A DNA stretch of 34,137 nt from a bacterium (GTDB lineage Bacteria; Armatimonadota; UBA5829). The stretch's first letter is position 1; every line of letters starts with the position of its first letter. The notes beneath the pieces were generated by a model. The model ran no database searches, was not told the origin of the DNA, and was given only the letters and a program-made list of their open reading frames with translations. Made by a program: the position numbers and the translations under genes. The stretch is from assembly GCA_021373255.1 (NCBI GenBank), contig JAJFTD010000115.1, forward strand, positions 1-34,137. The letters are read 5' to 3'. This document shows, one piece after another, positions 34,004 through 34,137 of the stretch.

Positions 34004-34084
34004 ATGTTCCTCGGTAGCTCAATTGGCAGAGCACTTGGCTGTTAACCAGGGGGTTCGTGGGTCGAGTCCACGTCGGGGAGCCAA
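34004..34084 (+). repeat. Right attachment repeat (attR) containing tRNA-Asn
   Basis: Second copy of the 81-bp repeat at 25229-25309, same orientation, with T-to-G at 34061 and C-to-T at 34073. Marks the right boundary of the element; chromosomal sequence should resume at 34085. Confidence 0.85.
34008..34083 (+). tRNA. tRNA-Asn (GTT), right copy, with changed T-loop
   Basis: 76 bases, identical to the left copy except for position 54 (T to G, 34061) and position 66 (C to T, 34073, giving a G7-U66 pair). T54 is nearly invariant because it pairs with A58 to fold the T-loop, so this copy may be poorly functional. It also lacks a close consensus promoter. It may be a decaying remnant of the original 3' half. 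Confidence 0.85.
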
Positions 34085-34137
34085 ACTCCACTTTAGTGGC
34101 TTTCCACCTGGGCAAATCCCAACCCGCAGTTTTCCGA

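Larger units (their letters stand above)
25229..34084. mobile_element. Integrative element in tRNA-Asn, about 8.8 kb
   Basis: It is bounded by 81-bp direct repeats that each contain tRNA-Asn (8,775 bp apart). It holds a tyrosine integrase beside attL, an excisionase-like HTH gene, a phage-type replication protein, two zinc-ribbon proteins, other small genes, and a large secreted beta-helix protein as cargo. There are no capsid, tail, conjugation or toxin-antitoxin genes that I recognise, so it is a small genomic island or phage-satellite-like element. Pairs of a 14-bp motif near both ends support site-specific recombination. Confidence 0.85.

Noticed and set aside
25229-34084. A complete prophage or conjugative element
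   Set aside because: No capsid, portal, terminase, tail, lysis, relaxase or type IV secretion gene is present in the 8.8 kb.

Overview
The window is about 34 kb of a diderm (Gram-negative-type) bacterial chromosome of intermediate GC content. An outer-membrane PagL-like barrel, many exported proteins and two envelope M48 proteases support the diderm assignment. The gene mix (GH38 mannosidase, parallel beta-helix proteins, large ECF-type sigma factors, two-finger anti-sigma factors, TPR-CHAT proteins) fits poorly cultured environmental phyla such as Armatimonadota. That placement is an impression from protein style, not something the sequence proves.

Layout. 1-2133: 3' part of a GH38 alpha-mannosidase. 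2130-3636: glutamate dehydrogenase with its own promoter, a strong terminator in its leader and another at its end. 3616-6891: a radical SAM/SPASM protein, a KGG stress protein, a secreted Ig-like/PsbP-like protein and a nitroreductase. 7080-11381: sugar-phosphate isomerase-like TIM barrel, membrane-anchored phosphodiester-glycosidase-like protein, CPA2 antiporter and MFS exporter, all on +. 11340-12660 (-): SRPBCC lipid-binding-like protein coupled to a membrane-anchored coiled-coil protein. 12661-13038: a gene-free stretch holding four consecutive hairpins. 13039-16560 (-): a 1173-residue PAS/GAF/GGDEF/EAL c-di-GMP enzyme.

16739-22562 (-) is the most interesting chromosomal unit: a single-direction set encoding an exported TPR-CHAT caspase-like protease, an ECF-type sigma factor with a large insertion, and a membrane anti-sigma factor with two zinc fingers and a large outer domain. 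I propose a protease-gated sigma switch with parallels to the TPR-CHAT/Csx30/RpoE output of type III-E CRISPR, but with no CRISPR parts nearby and with an exported protease. Divergent to it are PagL, a periplasmic M48 protease and HtpX, an envelope-maintenance group.

25229-34084 is an integrative element of about 8.8 kb bounded by two 81-bp direct repeats, each a whole tRNA-Asn gene (two mismatches). It carries a complete tyrosine integrase next to the left repeat, a divergent control region with a palindromic operator, an excisionase-like HTH protein, a tightly packed set of small genes including a phage-type replication protein, two zinc-ribbon proteins of unknown function, and a 1171-residue secreted beta-helix protein as cargo. 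Four copies of a 14-bp motif sit in pairs just inside both ends and are candidate recombinase or excisionase arm sites. The right-hand tRNA copy carries a U54-to-G change and a G7-U66 wobble, suggesting it is decaying.

All assignments are from reading the sequence; no database search was run.
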